The notes: generated by a model not told the origin, from the sequence alone. 64,000 bases of DNA from Candidatus Vallotiella hemipterorum (GCF_910593725.1 NZ_OU343031.1:806001-870000); one strand, 5' to 3'; positions 10,209 to 21,510 are shown, numbered from the stretch's first letter. A program made the numbers and translations.

Positions 10209-10247
10209 ACTATCTAAGCAAGACTGATATCTTGCTTAGATAGTTTT
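10209..10247 (+). terminator. Strong rho-independent terminator, owner unclear
   Basis: ACTATCTAAGCAAGA (10209-10223) pairs perfectly with TCTTGCTTAGATAGT (10230-10244) around CTGATA, and the T-run continues. It is 89 bp after the doubtful ORF and about 590 bp after tRNA-Leu. It would insulate tig from upstream transcription. Confidence 0.7.
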
Positions 10248-10624
10248 AGAATATACGTATATGGACCATAAAAATGGAGGTCGCGTTAGATTAATCGGAA
10301 GAAATTATATTGTGTTGCCCCTATTAAGCAGTCCTTACATTTAATAGCCGAGCAGTGGGATCGAATATAGCGATAAGCAACGTTGCCCGATACAAGTACT
10401 ATATCTTTAGGAGGTTTATATACAAACCATTAGCTCAAATCAGCCTCCTAAGCGCTTTATACTAGTTATCAGTTCGATAATAAGGCAAAAGATATATAAA
10501 TAAAACGCGCTTTCGTACTAGCATCTGCTAGAAAATTTGACGGAATAAACCTTGCTATATAGGCTACCGCTTTCTTGGAGTCTGGAGAGCCAGATACTCA
10601 AATACTTTAGGATAGATTGAATTC

Positions 10625-11980
10625 ATGGCTAACGTTGTAGAAAATCTTGGAAAACTTCAACGGCGCGTAACAATTACATTACCGAAGAAGGTTATCCAAA
10701 AAGAAATTGATGAACGTATCCGAAAGTTAGCGAAGAATGTCCGAATATCTGGTTTTCGCCCCGGAAAAGTACCACTCAAGACGGTTACACAGCGGTACGC
10801 GAGCCAGCTCGAGATAGAGGTACTAAGGGAAAGTATTAACAAGGAATTTCTCTACATCAGCGGGGCTAAAAGCCTGCGCGTGGTAGAGCAACCAAGCATC
10901 TCTATAAATAAAGAATCTACGGAGGGCGATGCATATGTATTTGATGCGACCTTTGAGGTCTATCCGGAAGTAAAGCTTAGTAACATCTCTGGTGCGGAAA
11001 TTCAGAGGAAAATAACAAGAATCGGTGATTCTGAGATTGACCGTACTATCAAAATACTACATAAACAGCGGATACGCTTTTGCTCCCACAATGACTTAAG
11101 CGAGCCCGGGAGGAATAGTAAAGATATCAGTGCGCAGAGCGGAGATCGTATAACAATCGACTTAGTTAGTAAGATTGACGGCAAAGTATTTCCCGGGGGT
11201 AGTTCGGAAAACCTTACATTTATACTCGGCGAAGGCCAAATTCTTCCAGAATTCGAGCGAGCGACGCTAGGCCTAAAAGTAGGGGAGTCTAAAAAGTTCG
11301 ACCTTAAGTTTCCAGATGATTATTATTCTCAAGATATAGCCAGCAAAACCGCGTGTTTTACGATCATCATTAAAAAGATTGAATGGCCGAATCAGCTTGA
11401 AATTGATTCTGAATTTGCGAAATCACTCGGCATCGTAGATGGAGACTTAACAAAGATGCGTTCAGAAATAAAAGATAATCTAGAGCGCGAGGTAAAGCGA
11501 CGAACGCAGGCTATTCTGAAAAATCAGGTAATGAATGCGCTATTAAGACTTTCCGACTTCGATATACCAAATTCGCTGATCGAACAAGACCAGCAGAGGC
11601 TTATCGAAATTTCACGTCAAGAGCTAGCACGCCGCGGTGTGCTAGCTTCAGAAAAGACTGCGATCTCGACCGAAATATTTAAACAGCGGGCCGAACGTCG
11701 AGTAAAACTCAGTTTGATTCTGTCTGATCTAGTAAAGAATCATAAGTTAGAGGCTAAACCAAAACAAATCCAAGCCGTAGTGAACGAATTTTCGAAAAGC
11801 CATGAGGACCCAGAAAAAGTTGCGCACTGGTATTATTCAGACCAGCAGCGCCTGGCTGAGATAGAAGCATACGTAGTCGAAAATAATGTCGTAGACTTTG
11901 TACTGGGCAAGGCGAATGTGACCGATAAAGAGGTTAGCTTCGAGGAATTAATGAAAGCCTCTCAGGAAGCTGAAGCATAA
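10625..11980 (+). CDS. tig: Trigger factor
   Basis: Ribosome-bound chaperone and peptidyl-prolyl isomerase that meets nascent chains at the exit tunnel. At 451 residues it is of family length. The N-terminal ribosome-binding signature is GFRPGKVP near residue 45. The middle FKBP-type domain runs from about 170 to 250 ([25 protein letters not shown]). The C-terminal helical chaperone arms fill the rest. It starts with ATG in the family-typical [14 protein letters not shown]. It heads the order tig-clpP-clpX-lon, a classic protein-quality cluster. Confidence 0.96.
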   Translation: MANVVENLGKLQRRVTITLPKKVIQKEIDERIRKLAKNVRISGFRPGKVPLKTVTQRYASQLEIEVLRESINKEFLYISGAKSLRVVEQPSISINKESTEGDAYVFDATFEVYPEVKLSNISGAEIQRKITRIGDSEIDRTIKILHKQRIRFCSHNDLSEPGRNSKDISAQSGDRITIDLVSKIDGKVFPGGSSENLTFILGEGQILPEFERATLGLKVGESKKFDLKFPDDYYSQDIASKTACFTIIIKKIEWPNQLEIDSEFAKSLGIVDGDLTKMRSEIKDNLEREVKRRTQAILKNQVMNALLRLSDFDIPNSLIEQDQQRLIEISRQELARRGVLASEKTAISTEIFKQRAERRVKLSLILSDLVKNHKLEAKPKQIQAVVNEFSKSHEDPEKVAHWYYSDQQRLAEIEAYVVENNVVDFVLGKANVTDKEVSFEELMKASQEAEA

Positions 11981-12065
11981 CACCGCATATCATTCTCGCG
12001 TTTTTACTCTGGTTAACGTATGCATTACTAAAGCATCCAATGTCTCCAGATATAAGGACAAACTG

Positions 12066-12719
12066 ATGACGTTCCATGCAGATTTAATGAATCAAATAGC
12101 TACACATACTACTAGAGATTCCGAAACCCAGGCTCTGGGATTAGTTCCCATGGTCGTTGAGACAAGCGGACGGGGTGAGCGAGCCTACGACATCTATTCA
12201 CGCCTACTTAAAGAGCGTCTAGTTTTCCTAGTGGGTGAAGTAAACGACCAGACCGCTAATTTAGTAGTTGCTCAATTGCTATTTCTCGAAAGTGAGAACC
12301 CAGATAAAGACATTAGTCTATATATTAACAGTCCAGGTGGTTCAGTATCGGCCGGCATGGCTATCTACGATACGATGCAATTTATTAAACCGGACGTATC
12401 TACGCTATGCGTGGGACTTGCGGCCAGTATGGGCGCCTTTTTGCTTGCTGCCGGCGCAAGAGGTAAGCGTATTGTTTTACCAAATGTTCGCATTATGATT
12501 CACCAGCCCCTAGGCGGTGCTCGAGGCCAAGCATCTGATATCGAAATTCAGGCTCGCGAAATTATGTTCCTAAAAGATCGCCTAAACCATCTTCTATCGC
12601 AGCATACCGGGCAATCAGTCGAGCAGATTCTGAGGGATACAGATCGTGATAATTTTATGTCAGGCGAGGATGCGCAGACCTATGGTTTAATCGACCGTGT
12701 TCTGCATAAGCGTCCATAA
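12066..12719 (+). CDS. clpP: ATP-dependent Clp protease proteolytic subunit
   Basis: Serine protease that forms the two-ring chamber fed by ClpX. At 217 residues it is full length. The catalytic triad is visible: Ser121 in AASMGAF, His146 in MIHQPLGG, Asp195 in RDTDRD. The oxyanion-loop motif INSPGGSV is intact. AAGGA lies 7 bases before the ATG. It sits 85 bp after tig and is followed by clpX, its unfoldase partner, so the two are likely co-transcribed. Confidence 0.97.
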   Translation: MTFHADLMNQIATHTTRDSETQALGLVPMVVETSGRGERAYDIYSRLLKERLVFLVGEVNDQTANLVVAQLLFLESENPDKDISLYINSPGGSVSAGMAIYDTMQFIKPDVSTLCVGLAASMGAFLLAAGARGKRIVLPNVRIMIHQPLGGARGQASDIEIQAREIMFLKDRLNHLLSQHTGQSVEQILRDTDRDNFMSGEDAQTYGLIDRVLHKRP

Positions 12720-12864
12720 TAAAGAGGTCCTGCTATTGCGCGAGGCAAAATTTGTCTATTAGATTTAATAAATATAGTAATAGAGGGCTTATAGCTGGCT
12801 TAGTGGTGCCGGGGTAATCAATCGGCGTATGATATGCAAGAAATGTCCAGAGGCTTATATATTT

Positions 12865-14136
12865 ATGGCGGACAATAAATCTGCGAATAGCGAGAAGAAT
12901 CCTTGCTGCTCGTTCTGCGGAAAAAGTCAGCATGATGTCATGAAACTCATCGCAGGACCGTTGGTTTTTATTTGCGATGAGTGCATTAATTTATGTAACG
13001 AAATTATCCTTGATGAAGCCGCTAGTGCAGCCCAAGATAAAAAATCTTTGCCATCCGGCTTACCCAGCCCTCCAGAAATACGCGCGATCCTTGATCAGTA
13101 TGTAATTGGGCAAGAACATGCGAAAAAAATTCTTGCGGTAGCAGTGTACAATCACTACAAGCGCCTAAAGTATCTCGACAAAAAAGATGACGTCGAGTTA
13201 TCTAAGAGTAACGTTTTATTAATTGGACCAACTGGATCAGGTAAAACTTTACTTGCACAAACTCTTGCAAGAGTGCTGAATGTTCCGTTTGTAATCGCGG
13301 ATGCAACTACTCTAACAGAGGCCGGCTATGTTGGCGAAGACGTTGAGAACATTATTCAAAAGTTGCTCCAGAATTGTAATTGCGAGGTTGAGAAAGCGCA
13401 GAATGGCATTGTTTACATCGATGAGATCGACAAAATTAGCCGAAAATCGGATAATCCGTCGATTACTCGTGACGTATCGGGCGAAGGTGTACAACAAGCG
13501 CTACTTAAACTAATTGAAGGAACGATAGCATCAGTACCGCCACAAGGCGGCCGAAAGCATCCAAATCAAGACTTTATCCAGATCGATACAACTAATATCC
13601 TATTTATCTGTGGGGGAGCGTTTGATGGTCTTGAAAAAGTGATTACAAACCGTACAGAAAAAAGCGGTATTGGTTTTGGGGCTAGCGTAAAAAGTCAGCA
13701 GGATCGCGACGCAGGCGAAGTTTTGCGAGATGTCGAGCCCGAAGACCTAATTAAATTCGGACTTATTCCTGAACTTATTGGTCGCCTACCAGTTGTCGCA
13801 ACTCTAAACAACCTAGATGAGGATGCATTAATCAAAATTCTTGTTGAGCCGAAAAACGCATTAGTTAAGCAATACAAAAAAATATTTAATATGGAGCAAG
13901 TAGAGCTTGAAATTCAGCCGGCGGCACTACGGATGATCACAAAAAAAGCAATCCTTCGCAAAGCCGGCGCACGCGGATTACGTTCGATCCTAGAACAAGC
14001 ATTACTAGATATTATGTATGAGCTACCAACTTTTAAGGGCGTTAAAAAAATTGTCATCGATGAGAATGTTATTGAGGGTAATAGCAAGCCATTCATAATC
14101 TATGAAGATATGCCAAAAGTATCTGGAAGCAATTAA
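12865..14136 (+). CDS. clpX: ATP-dependent Clp protease ATP-binding subunit ClpX
   Basis: Hexameric AAA+ unfoldase that delivers substrates, including ssrA-tagged proteins, to ClpP. I place the start at the second Met ([11 protein letters not shown]), 12 codons inside the longest ORF, because this matches the family N-terminus and gives 423 residues; AGAGG lies 11 bases upstream. The zinc-binding Cys are 15, 18, 37 and 40. Walker A is GPTGSGKT, the pore loop is GYVGEDVE and Walker B is IDEIDK. SmpB at 39017-39466 acts in the same tagging pathway. All functional motifs are intact. Confidence 0.97.
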   Translation: MADNKSANSEKNPCCSFCGKSQHDVMKLIAGPLVFICDECINLCNEIILDEAASAAQDKKSLPSGLPSPPEIRAILDQYVIGQEHAKKILAVAVYNHYKRLKYLDKKDDVELSKSNVLLIGPTGSGKTLLAQTLARVLNVPFVIADATTLTEAGYVGEDVENIIQKLLQNCNCEVEKAQNGIVYIDEIDKISRKSDNPSITRDVSGEGVQQALLKLIEGTIASVPPQGGRKHPNQDFIQIDTTNILFICGGAFDGLEKVITNRTEKSGIGFGASVKSQQDRDAGEVLRDVEPEDLIKFGLIPELIGRLPVVATLNNLDEDALIKILVEPKNALVKQYKKIFNMEQVELEIQPAALRMITKKAILRKAGARGLRSILEQALLDIMYELPTFKGVKKIVIDENVIEGNSKPFIIYEDMPKVSGSN

Positions 14137-14330
14137 TCAGTGACGCACTTATTTCTCGCGGACTCTTACAATAAGATAAATAAATTTTTTTGTTTAAAGA
14201 AAAGTGATTAAAAATTTTTTAACCACCAGACCTTAATAAAAGTTTTTTATATTTATTTACACCAGAATATTGTAATAAGAAATTATTATCTTAATTTTAG
14301 AACGCACTTGATTTCATACTGAGGATAAAA

Positions 14331-16748
14331 ATGTCAGGAAGCCAACTTCTTCCGACTGAATGCAATACTTTCCCGCTGCTTCCGCTGCGGGATGTAGTCG
14401 TGTTCCCCCACATGGTAATACCGCTATTTGTTGGCCGCCCAAAATCTATTAAAGCACTTGAAGTGGCTATGGAAGATGGCAAACATATTATGCTTGTCGC
14501 TCAAAAAGCTGCCTCGAAAGATGAGCCGACTGTAACAGATCTTTATGAAGTCGGATGTGTCGCGAATATACTTCAAATGCTTAAACTACCAGATGGTACT
14601 GTAAAGGTATTAGTCGAGGGGTTACGGCGCGCAAAGACACTATCTATTACAGAGCATGATACTATATTTTTGTGTGAATTAATGCCGGTAGAACTAGACT
14701 GTGCTAACGGTGCTGAGACAGAGGCATTGAGGCGTGCAATTATTTCGCAATTTGACCAGTATATAAAGCTTAACAAAAAAATCCCTCCCGAGATCCTCAC
14801 ATCACTATCTGGAATCGACGAAGTAGGGCGTCTTGTCGATACAATCGCTGCGCATCTTCCATTGAAGCTGCACCAGAAGCAAAGCATTCTAGAAATATTT
14901 CCTGTTATTGCCCGATTAGAGCATTTGCTCGCGCAACTTGAGTCTGAAATCGATATTTCACAGGCCGAGAAGCGTATTCGTGGGCGTGTAAAGCGCCAGA
15001 TGGAAAAAAGCCAGCGAGAGTACTATCTTAACGAGCAGGTTAAAGCAATACAGAAAGAGCTTGGCGAGGGAGAAGATGGTGTTGATATTGAAGAGCTTGA
15101 AAAGCGCATTACAGCCGCACGTATGCCGAAAGAAGCAAAGAAAAAAGCGGATGCCGAACTAAAGAAACTTAAGTTAATGTCGCCTATGTCTGCTGAAGCT
15201 ACTGTAGTGCGTAATTATCTTGAGATATTAATTAGCTTGCCGTGGAGGAAAAAGAGCAAAGTTAATAATAATCTAGCGAATGCCGAAAGTGTACTAGATG
15301 AAGACCATTTTGGTCTTGAAAAAGTCAAAGAACGTATTCTCGAGTATCTAGCAGTTCAGCAACGTGTAGAAAAAGTAAAAGCACCTATTTTATGCTTAGT
15401 TGGTCCTCCCGGTGTTGGAAAGACCTCACTTGGACAGTCAATCGCACGCGCAACAAACCGAAAGTTTGTGCGCATGGCTCTCGGCGGTGTACATGATGAG
15501 AGTGAGATACGCGGTCATCGTCGTACTTATATTGGATCAATGCCCGGGAAGATAGTGCAAAATTTAACAAAATCGGGAGTACGCAATCCGCTTTTTCTGC
15601 TCGACGAGGTCGATAAAATGGGGAGAGACTACCGAGGGGACCCATCATCTGCATTGCTTGAGGTGCTTGATCCGGAACAAAATCATACATTTTCAGATCA
15701 CTACGTCGAGGTTGAGGTTGATTTATCTGATGTAATGTTCGTAGCAACATCGAATTCTCTAAATATTCCAGCGCCATTACTAGATCGGATGGAAGTGATT
15801 AGGCTATCCGGCTACACTGAAGACGAAAAAGTTAATATTACACAGCGTTACTTAATACCCAAGCAAAAGCATAACAATGGTCTAAAAGAAAGCGAAATAG
15901 AAGTAACAGAAGCTGCAATTCAAGATATTGTACGGTATTACACCCGTGAAGCAGGTGTGCGCTCACTCGAGCGTGAGGTATCAAAGATCTGCCGAAAAAT
16001 TGTGAAAATGCTTCTCTTAAAGCAAATAAATAGTTCAATTAAGGTTGATACAAGTAACCTAGATATGTTCCTTGGCGTACGAAAGTACGACTTTGGACTA
16101 GCTGCAAAAGAAAACCAAATCGGTCAAGTAACTGGCCTAGCATGGACAGAAGTTGGTGGAGATTTATTAACAATTGAAGCGGCGCAAATGCCCGGCAAGG
16201 GAAATGTTCTTCGTACTGGCTCACTCGGCGATGTGATGAAGGAATCCGTTGAGGCTGCTCGCTCAGTCGTACGTTCGCGCTCCCGTCGGCTGGGTATTAT
16301 AGATGAAACATTTAAAAAAAGGGATATTCACATACACGTACCAGAAGGTGCTACACCTAAAGACGGTCCTTCTGCGGGTATTGCAATGACAATCGCTCTA
16401 ATCTCAGTACTAACTAGTATTCCAGTACGAGCTGATGTTGCGATGACTGGTGAAATCACGCTACGTGGCGAAGTACTGCCAATTGGCGGACTAAAAGAGA
16501 AGTTACTAGCTGCGCTTCGCGGTGGCATAAAGCTTGTATTAATTCCAGAAGAAAACGTGAAAGATCTTGCTGAAATTCCAGATGCCGTGAAAAATACAAT
16601 AGAGATTGTCCCAGTCCGGTGGATTGATCAAGTATTAAAGTGGGCACTTGTGCGCATGCCAGATGCGTTACCAGCAGAACATTCGCAGACCACTCCAGTA
16701 GCTGATACTCAGCCGAGTGATATAATTAGTGAAGTTGTTAAGCACTAA
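14331..16748 (+). CDS. lon: ATP-dependent protease La
   Basis: Hexameric AAA+ serine protease for misfolded and regulatory proteins. 805 residues. An N-terminal substrate domain comes first (FPLLPLRDVVVFPHMV). Walker A GPPGVGKTS is at residue 358. The Lon protease domain has its Ser681-Lys724 dyad in DGPSAG and GLKEKLLAA. GAGGA lies 5 bases before the ATG. The 194-bp gap after clpX is very AT-rich and probably carries lon's own promoter. In most betaproteobacteria hupB follows lon; here it does not. Confidence 0.97.
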   Translation: MSGSQLLPTECNTFPLLPLRDVVVFPHMVIPLFVGRPKSIKALEVAMEDGKHIMLVAQKAASKDEPTVTDLYEVGCVANILQMLKLPDGTVKVLVEGLRRAKTLSITEHDTIFLCELMPVELDCANGAETEALRRAIISQFDQYIKLNKKIPPEILTSLSGIDEVGRLVDTIAAHLPLKLHQKQSILEIFPVIARLEHLLAQLESEIDISQAEKRIRGRVKRQMEKSQREYYLNEQVKAIQKELGEGEDGVDIEELEKRITAARMPKEAKKKADAELKKLKLMSPMSAEATVVRNYLEILISLPWRKKSKVNNNLANAESVLDEDHFGLEKVKERILEYLAVQQRVEKVKAPILCLVGPPGVGKTSLGQSIARATNRKFVRMALGGVHDESEIRGHRRTYIGSMPGKIVQNLTKSGVRNPLFLLDEVDKMGRDYRGDPSSALLEVLDPEQNHTFSDHYVEVEVDLSDVMFVATSNSLNIPAPLLDRMEVIRLSGYTEDEKVNITQRYLIPKQKHNNGLKESEIEVTEAAIQDIVRYYTREAGVRSLEREVSKICRKIVKMLLLKQINSSIKVDTSNLDMFLGVRKYDFGLAAKENQIGQVTGLAWTEVGGDLLTIEAAQMPGKGNVLRTGSLGDVMKESVEAARSVVRSRSRRLGIIDETFKKRDIHIHVPEGATPKDGPSAGIAMTIALISVLTSIPVRADVAMTGEITLRGEVLPIGGLKEKLLAALRGGIKLVLIPEENVKDLAEIPDAVKNTIEIVPVRWIDQVLKWALVRMPDALPAEHSQTTPVADTQPSDIISEVVKH

Positions 16749-17102
16749 AATTTATTTGGGTTTTATTTATTAATATATACTATGATATAGTACAACAAAA
16801 AATTTGCAAAAATTTTTTTGACCTCAAACTAAAATATATAATTATTTATAAAATTTTATAAGTTTGTATAAAGCAGCTTGGAGCTAGCACTCTAAAATAT
16901 AAAATTTAGCAGCGTCGCACCTTTAAATATGCCAATCAGAATTGTTTCACCTACTAACAATTCTAAAAAGTAATCAAGTACCATACATACGTTCATAACA
17001 AAACTAAGATAGTTGTCTAATTCATAATGTTTAGTAAAAAACAATGATCATAGCAATAAAAATTACTTTTTCTTTCTATTCTGTAAGTTTCTAATTTATA
17101 AG

Positions 17103-17135
17103 AATACTTATGCGATCTTATCGCATAAGTATTTT
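17103..17135 (+). terminator. Orphan hairpin, possible terminator of a lost gene
   Basis: AATACTTATGCGAT pairs perfectly with ATCGCATAAGTATT around CTT, followed by TTAAAAT. It lies 355 bp after lon, about where a hupB terminator would be expected. Confidence 0.55.
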
Positions 17136-17194
17136 AAAATAACTAAGCATAATACTTTAACATAGCGAAAACTGCTGGTAAAGTTCCGGAAGAT

Positions 17195-17223
17195 ATGACA
17201 GAATTAGATTCTGTATATGATAA
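17195..17223 (+). promoter_or_regulatory. Possible tRNA-Val promoter
   Basis: ATGACA (17195-17200), a 17-base spacer, then TGATAA; an overlapping TATGAT gives a 15-base spacer. The tRNA starts about 11 bases further on. Confidence 0.35.
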
Positions 17224-17233
17224 AATAGTAAAT

Positions 17234-17306
17234 GGGTGCTTAGCTCAGGTGGTAGAGCGACGCCCTTACAAGGCGTAGGTCGGGGGTTCAAATCCCTCAG
17301 CACCCA
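17234..17306 (+). tRNA. tRNA-Val (anticodon UAC)
   Basis: Acceptor GGGTGCT pairs with AGCACCC. The D-arm is GCTC/GAGC. The anticodon stem ACGCC/GGCGT encloses CTTACAA, giving UAC. The T-arm has TTCAAAT. The discriminator is A (17306) and the next bases are CAG, so CCA is not encoded and must be added enzymatically. Confidence 0.96.
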
Positions 17307-17502
17307 CAGTGCTACCTCGCAATAAAACTAATAACTCATTTATAAAAATATTGCAAGTAACGAAATTTAGATAATTAATGAGTTAATACTGCATATTACA
17401 GCTAATATCTTTAGTATTAGAGACTAAACACTTCCATTGAATCAAGAGTGAAGTTCCTAAATAATTAGGATATGAAAGACCGTAATTTCCAAGATAAATT
17501 TC

Positions 17503-18726
17503 ATGCCAAACGTCAATAATGGAACTATAACTGATATGTCAGCGACAAGCCTTTACTTACATGCAAAAGGCAATGTAGCTAGACTCACTATAGCGCAAGC
17601 ACTCGCTGGTGCAAATTCTACTGTGATATATGCAACAGGGGCGATTATTGGAAATATGCTCGCACCTAGTCATGCTTTAGCAACTTTTCCGGTTTCGATT
17701 TTTGTTGTCGGAATGGCCGTATCATCGCTGCCAGCTGGGGCTATTGTTCAGCATTGGGGCCGCCGTGCCGTTTTTATGATTGGAGCTGGATGTGGTGTGC
17801 TTTCTGGCTTACTTGCCGCCTGGGCTATTAAGTTAAACTCATTCTGCCTATTTTGCCTTGCAACCTTTTTTGGTGGCGTTTATGCGGCAGTTGTGCTGTC
17901 TTTCCGATTTGCTGCTGCAGATTGTGTTCCTAATGAGCACCGCTCGCGTGCACTATCATTTGTTATGGCAGGTGGAGTTTTCGCGGGGATTATCGGTCCT
18001 CAGCTCGTCACCTGGACTATGGGCTTATGGGCACCGTACCCATTTGCAGCGACTTTTCTAGCGCAAGCAGTAGTTGGGGTATTTTCCGCACTCCTTTTGA
18101 GAGGAGTGCGTCTCCCTAAATCGCCTATACAAAAGCCCTCAGGGGGGCGTTCAATTACTCTTATACTCCGCCAGCCCCGATTTATTACAGCCGTCATCTG
18201 TGCGGTTGTATCTTATTTATTGATGAACTTCCTTATGACAGCCGCCCCATTTGCTATGCAAATGTGCGGTCTATCTCAGGCCTCCTCTAATCTTGGTATT
18301 CAGTGGCATGTAATTGCAATGTACGCGCCAAGCTTCTTTACCGGTACTCTCGTTGCGCGATTCGGTGCACAACGAGTTGTAACAACCGGACTTATTCTGA
18401 TTGGGCTTTCAGCTATAACGGGTTTACTTGGCGCAGATGTAGGTCATTTCTGGCTGACACTTATTCTACTTGGTATTGGTTGGAATTTTGGTTTTGTAGG
18501 CGCATCTTCTGTTGTTCTTGAATGCCATCAGCCAGAAGAAAGTATTCGGGTTCAATCGCTTAATGACTTTATTATATTTGGAACAATGGTTTTTGGTTCT
18601 TTCCTATCAGGAAGTTTACTCACGATATTCGGATGGAAAATAGTACTCTGGTTTTCGTTTATTCCTCTTGCGGCAGCTGGAATCACGTTAGTACTTGCTT
18701 CTCGGTATTCGTATTTAGATACATAA
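17503..18726 (+). CDS. Major facilitator superfamily transporter, substrate unknown
   Basis: A 407-residue inner-membrane protein with about twelve hydrophobic segments in two halves. The MFS motif between helices 2 and 3 is recognisable as GAIVQHWGRRAVF. The central loop (RLPKSPIQKPSGGRS) separates the halves. No feature identifies the substrate. The ATG at 17503 lacks a clear ribosome binding site; Met12 (17536) is an alternative. It is a single-gene unit between tRNA-Val and pgi. In a genome this reduced, a retained transporter is likely to matter for exchange with the host, but that is inference. Confidence 0.85.
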   Translation: MPNVNNGTITDMSATSLYLHAKGNVARLTIAQALAGANSTVIYATGAIIGNMLAPSHALATFPVSIFVVGMAVSSLPAGAIVQHWGRRAVFMIGAGCGVLSGLLAAWAIKLNSFCLFCLATFFGGVYAAVVLSFRFAAADCVPNEHRSRALSFVMAGGVFAGIIGPQLVTWTMGLWAPYPFAATFLAQAVVGVFSALLLRGVRLPKSPIQKPSGGRSITLILRQPRFITAVICAVVSYLLMNFLMTAAPFAMQMCGLSQASSNLGIQWHVIAMYAPSFFTGTLVARFGAQRVVTTGLILIGLSAITGLLGADVGHFWLTLILLGIGWNFGFVGASSVVLECHQPEESIRVQSLNDFIIFGTMVFGSFLSGSLLTIFGWKIVLWFSFIPLAAAGITLVLASRYSYLDT

Positions 18727-19301
18727 CAATCTATATAATTGGGGATAATACCAGCTCTGCCGATAATAAAGTGTTAAGCTCTTCAAAAATATAAAATATT
18801 TAGTAGTTAATATAAATGTTTATATAAATAGTAGAATCGCATTCATTTAATGCAGTATGCTACTAAAACTATGAATAGTATTCAGTCAATCATTACATAA
18901 AATTTTTTATTTAATACTTAAAGTATTATTTTATTGATTCTTGGAATAAATCTTTTTTACTATAATTCTTATTATAGGCAAAGTTAAATTCTTGTGCAAT
19001 AATTCTAAATATTTTGTAGTAGCACACGTTCCGTTCTAGGTTATTTAAAATATTCTAAATAAAAATGCCTAATTTTGGATAAAGAATAGCGCTCTTAGTT
19101 TACCAAAAATTTTAATTTATTGGGTTATACTATTAACCATAGTATAATTAACTACTTACTAGTTAGAGTAAGTATTAATCTTTTTTTCTATAGCTAAGCA
19201 TGGACAATTTATGTCCTAAACTAGGATTAGTAGTGCTCTAAATATGCTATCTGTAGAAATACTCTTACTCTATTATATAGAAAGTATTATCTATTAGCAC
19301 A
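18727..19301. other. Gene-free interval between convergent MFS and pgi genes
   Basis: 575 bp of AT-rich DNA with no credible ORF. A short 8-bp inverted repeat (TATACTAT/ATAGTATA) is the only structure seen. Confidence 0.65.
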
Positions 19302-20945
19302 CTAGCATACAATACCGCTTTTTAAAGTTGCAGATTCACGAGCGCGGGTAATTAATGCGCGAGTAGATGAGTCGTGATTGCGTAAATCAACTGATGATGT
19401 AGATATCAACTCTGACTCAACAACTTTACCGAGAATTTTTCCTAGTTCGACGCCCCATTGGTCGAATGGATTAATGTTCCATACAGCAGCTTGTACAAAT
19501 GTTTTATGTTCATATAGCGCAATTAGGGCCCCAAGAGATTGGGGATTTAACTCATCAAGTAGTATTGTGTTTGTTGGTCGATTCCCCGGGAAAACGATAT
19601 GTGGTACAAGTGACGCTTGCTTACATCCTACAATATTTTTTGCTTCAGCCTCTGTACGCCCTAACATTAAAGCCTCGCTTTGTGCAAAACAATTCGCTAG
19701 TAATTTTTCATGATGGCCAGGCAGGGAATGCTCGGGCGTCAACGATATAATAAAGTCAATAGGTACAATTGTTGGTCCCTGGTGTAGCATTTGAAAAAAT
19801 GCATGTTGGCTATTTGTACCCGGTTCTCCCCAGACCACTGCTGCAGTTGGATAATCAACAATATGTCCATCTAACGTTACAGATTTTCCGTTACTTTCCA
19901 TCTCCAGTTGCTGTAAGTAAGCTGGCAGAAAATACAGCGCTTGAGAATAGGGCGCAACCACATAACTTTGTGAACCGAAAAAATTTCGATACCAAACGCC
20001 AAGCATCCCGAGTAGAACTGGCATATTATGCTCTAATGGTGCGTAGCGAAAATGCTCATCTATTAGATGAGCGCCTTTAAGCAATTGATCAAAATTTTTT
20101 GGTCCGATCGCGATCATTACTGACAATCCAACGGCTGACCATAGTGAATAGCGTCCACCGACCCAGTCCCACATCTCGAATATATTATCTGGCGAAATGC
20201 CAAAACGCACTACTTCTTGGAGATTGGCTGATACAGCAACAAAATGCGAAACTAATTGATCTGATGTACAACCGCTTCGCCTAAACCAGTCACGCAGTGA
20301 ACAAGCGTTTGTCATCGTCTCTGACGTTGTAAATGTCTTTGACACAATAATAACTAGTGTTTTCTCTGGATTAATCTGCTCTAACACGCCCTGAAGATCG
20401 ACGCCGTCAATATTAGATACGTAGTGTATTCGAATCCTTGATTTCGCAAAATGACGCAATGCGTGCGTAACCATTTTCGGACCTAAATCCGATCCTCCAA
20501 TACCAATATTGACGATATGCTCAATTGGCTGACCAGTGTAGCCAAGCCATTGCCTATTTCGAACTCGCTCAGCAAGAATTGCCATTTTTATGCGTTCTGC
20601 CTTAATCTGTGCTGCGTATGGCGCACTCGCATCAGAAGCCCGCAAAGCGGTATGTAATGCAGCACGGCGCTCGGTTGGATTCACGATCTCACCGATAAAC
20701 ATCGCGTCGCGTCGCGCTTGCACATGAGTTTCTTGGGCGAGCTGGATGAGCAAAGAAATTGTTTGGTCAGTTACGCGGTTCTTCGAAAAATCTAGTGTTA
20801 ATCCACCACCAGTAACAGTAAAGCGATCTGCCCGTGTAGGCGCCAGATCGCTTATAGGGTCGAACCAGTCTCTCATATGAGAATTTCGAATTAATTTATA
20901 GTGGGCAGCTAAAGCAGACCAAGTGGAAAGAGAGTGTAAAATCAT
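19302..20945 (-). CDS. pgi: Glucose-6-phosphate isomerase
   Basis: Interconverts glucose 6-phosphate and fructose 6-phosphate in glycolysis and gluconeogenesis. 547 residues, full length. Family signatures are in place: [40 protein letters not shown] and [15 protein letters not shown], which carry the sugar-phosphate site and the catalytic Glu and His. The annotated start gives [12 protein letters not shown]. It stands alone on the minus strand, with about 0.6 kb of empty DNA on each side. No other glycolytic gene is in the window. Confidence 0.96.
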   Translation of the reverse strand: MILHSLSTWSALAAHYKLIRNSHMRDWFDPISDLAPTRADRFTVTGGGLTLDFSKNRVTDQTISLLIQLAQETHVQARRDAMFIGEIVNPTERRAALHTALRASDASAPYAAQIKAERIKMAILAERVRNRQWLGYTGQPIEHIVNIGIGGSDLGPKMVTHALRHFAKSRIRIHYVSNIDGVDLQGVLEQINPEKTLVIIVSKTFTTSETMTNACSLRDWFRRSGCTSDQLVSHFVAVSANLQEVVRFGISPDNIFEMWDWVGGRYSLWSAVGLSVMIAIGPKNFDQLLKGAHLIDEHFRYAPLEHNMPVLLGMLGVWYRNFFGSQSYVVAPYSQALYFLPAYLQQLEMESNGKSVTLDGHIVDYPTAAVVWGEPGTNSQHAFFQMLHQGPTIVPIDFIISLTPEHSLPGHHEKLLANCFAQSEALMLGRTEAEAKNIVGCKQASLVPHIVFPGNRPTNTILLDELNPQSLGALIALYEHKTFVQAAVWNINPFDQWGVELGKILGKVVESELISTSSVDLRNHDSSTRALITRARESATLKSGIVC

Positions 20946-21510
20946 AGCTATTACTTATTTTTATAATGAAAAAAGCAGCCAGAGATAGACATGTCGGCAC
21001 GAACGGCTTACGTCTATACTAGATATATGATTTATTTGCACTAATTATAACAATAAGCCGCAATATCTTCGATTGCCTGTTAAGCTGTGCTTAATATATA
21101 GATAAGTATCAGGTGGGTTTAGAACCTAAATAATAGATGCATACCCCGCAGCGTTTCTAGGCTAATAGGCGCTAGCTGATATAGAGGTTTATGCGTTATT
21201 CTTCGCCAGAAAACTGCTATAAGTCTTAATTTTCGTAATAGCATAAGTATTAAGCATCATTCGCCGTGAGAAAGTGTTGGCTTGCATAAGGCATCGATTG
21301 CTAGCTCCTCTAGACGTTAAGCAATGTGGTGACATATGATATCCACATCTATGTAGTTAATAAATGCGACGCAGTACAATATAACTTTCTCTCACTGCTT
21401 GTCCCTGTTTTATCTGACACGTGTTGGCACATTAATTTTAGGTACACTTGTGCAATGTGCTTCAGTCGATAAGTCAATTAGCAACCTTCGATGCAATCCA
21501 TTCAATCCAA
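20946..21510. other. Divergent pgi/purL intergenic region
   Basis: 565 bp that must hold both promoters. I see no coding potential and no convincing paired -35/-10. Confidence 0.6.

Larger units (their letters stand above)
9623..10624. other. 1-kb interval between tRNA-Leu and tig
   Basis: Contains one unrecognised 112-codon ORF (9782-10120) and a strong orphan terminator (10209-10247). The rest shows no gene. Confidence 0.6.
16749..17233. other. Gene-free interval in the hupB slot
   Basis: No ORF in this 485-bp, very AT-rich interval. A perfect 14-bp hairpin (17103-17135) and a promoter-like pair for the tRNA remain. Nothing resembling the HU protein is seen in any frame. Confidence 0.7.

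Noticed and set aside
15385-15777. 130-codon ORF opposite lon
   Set aside because: Antisense shadow of the Lon ATPase domain.
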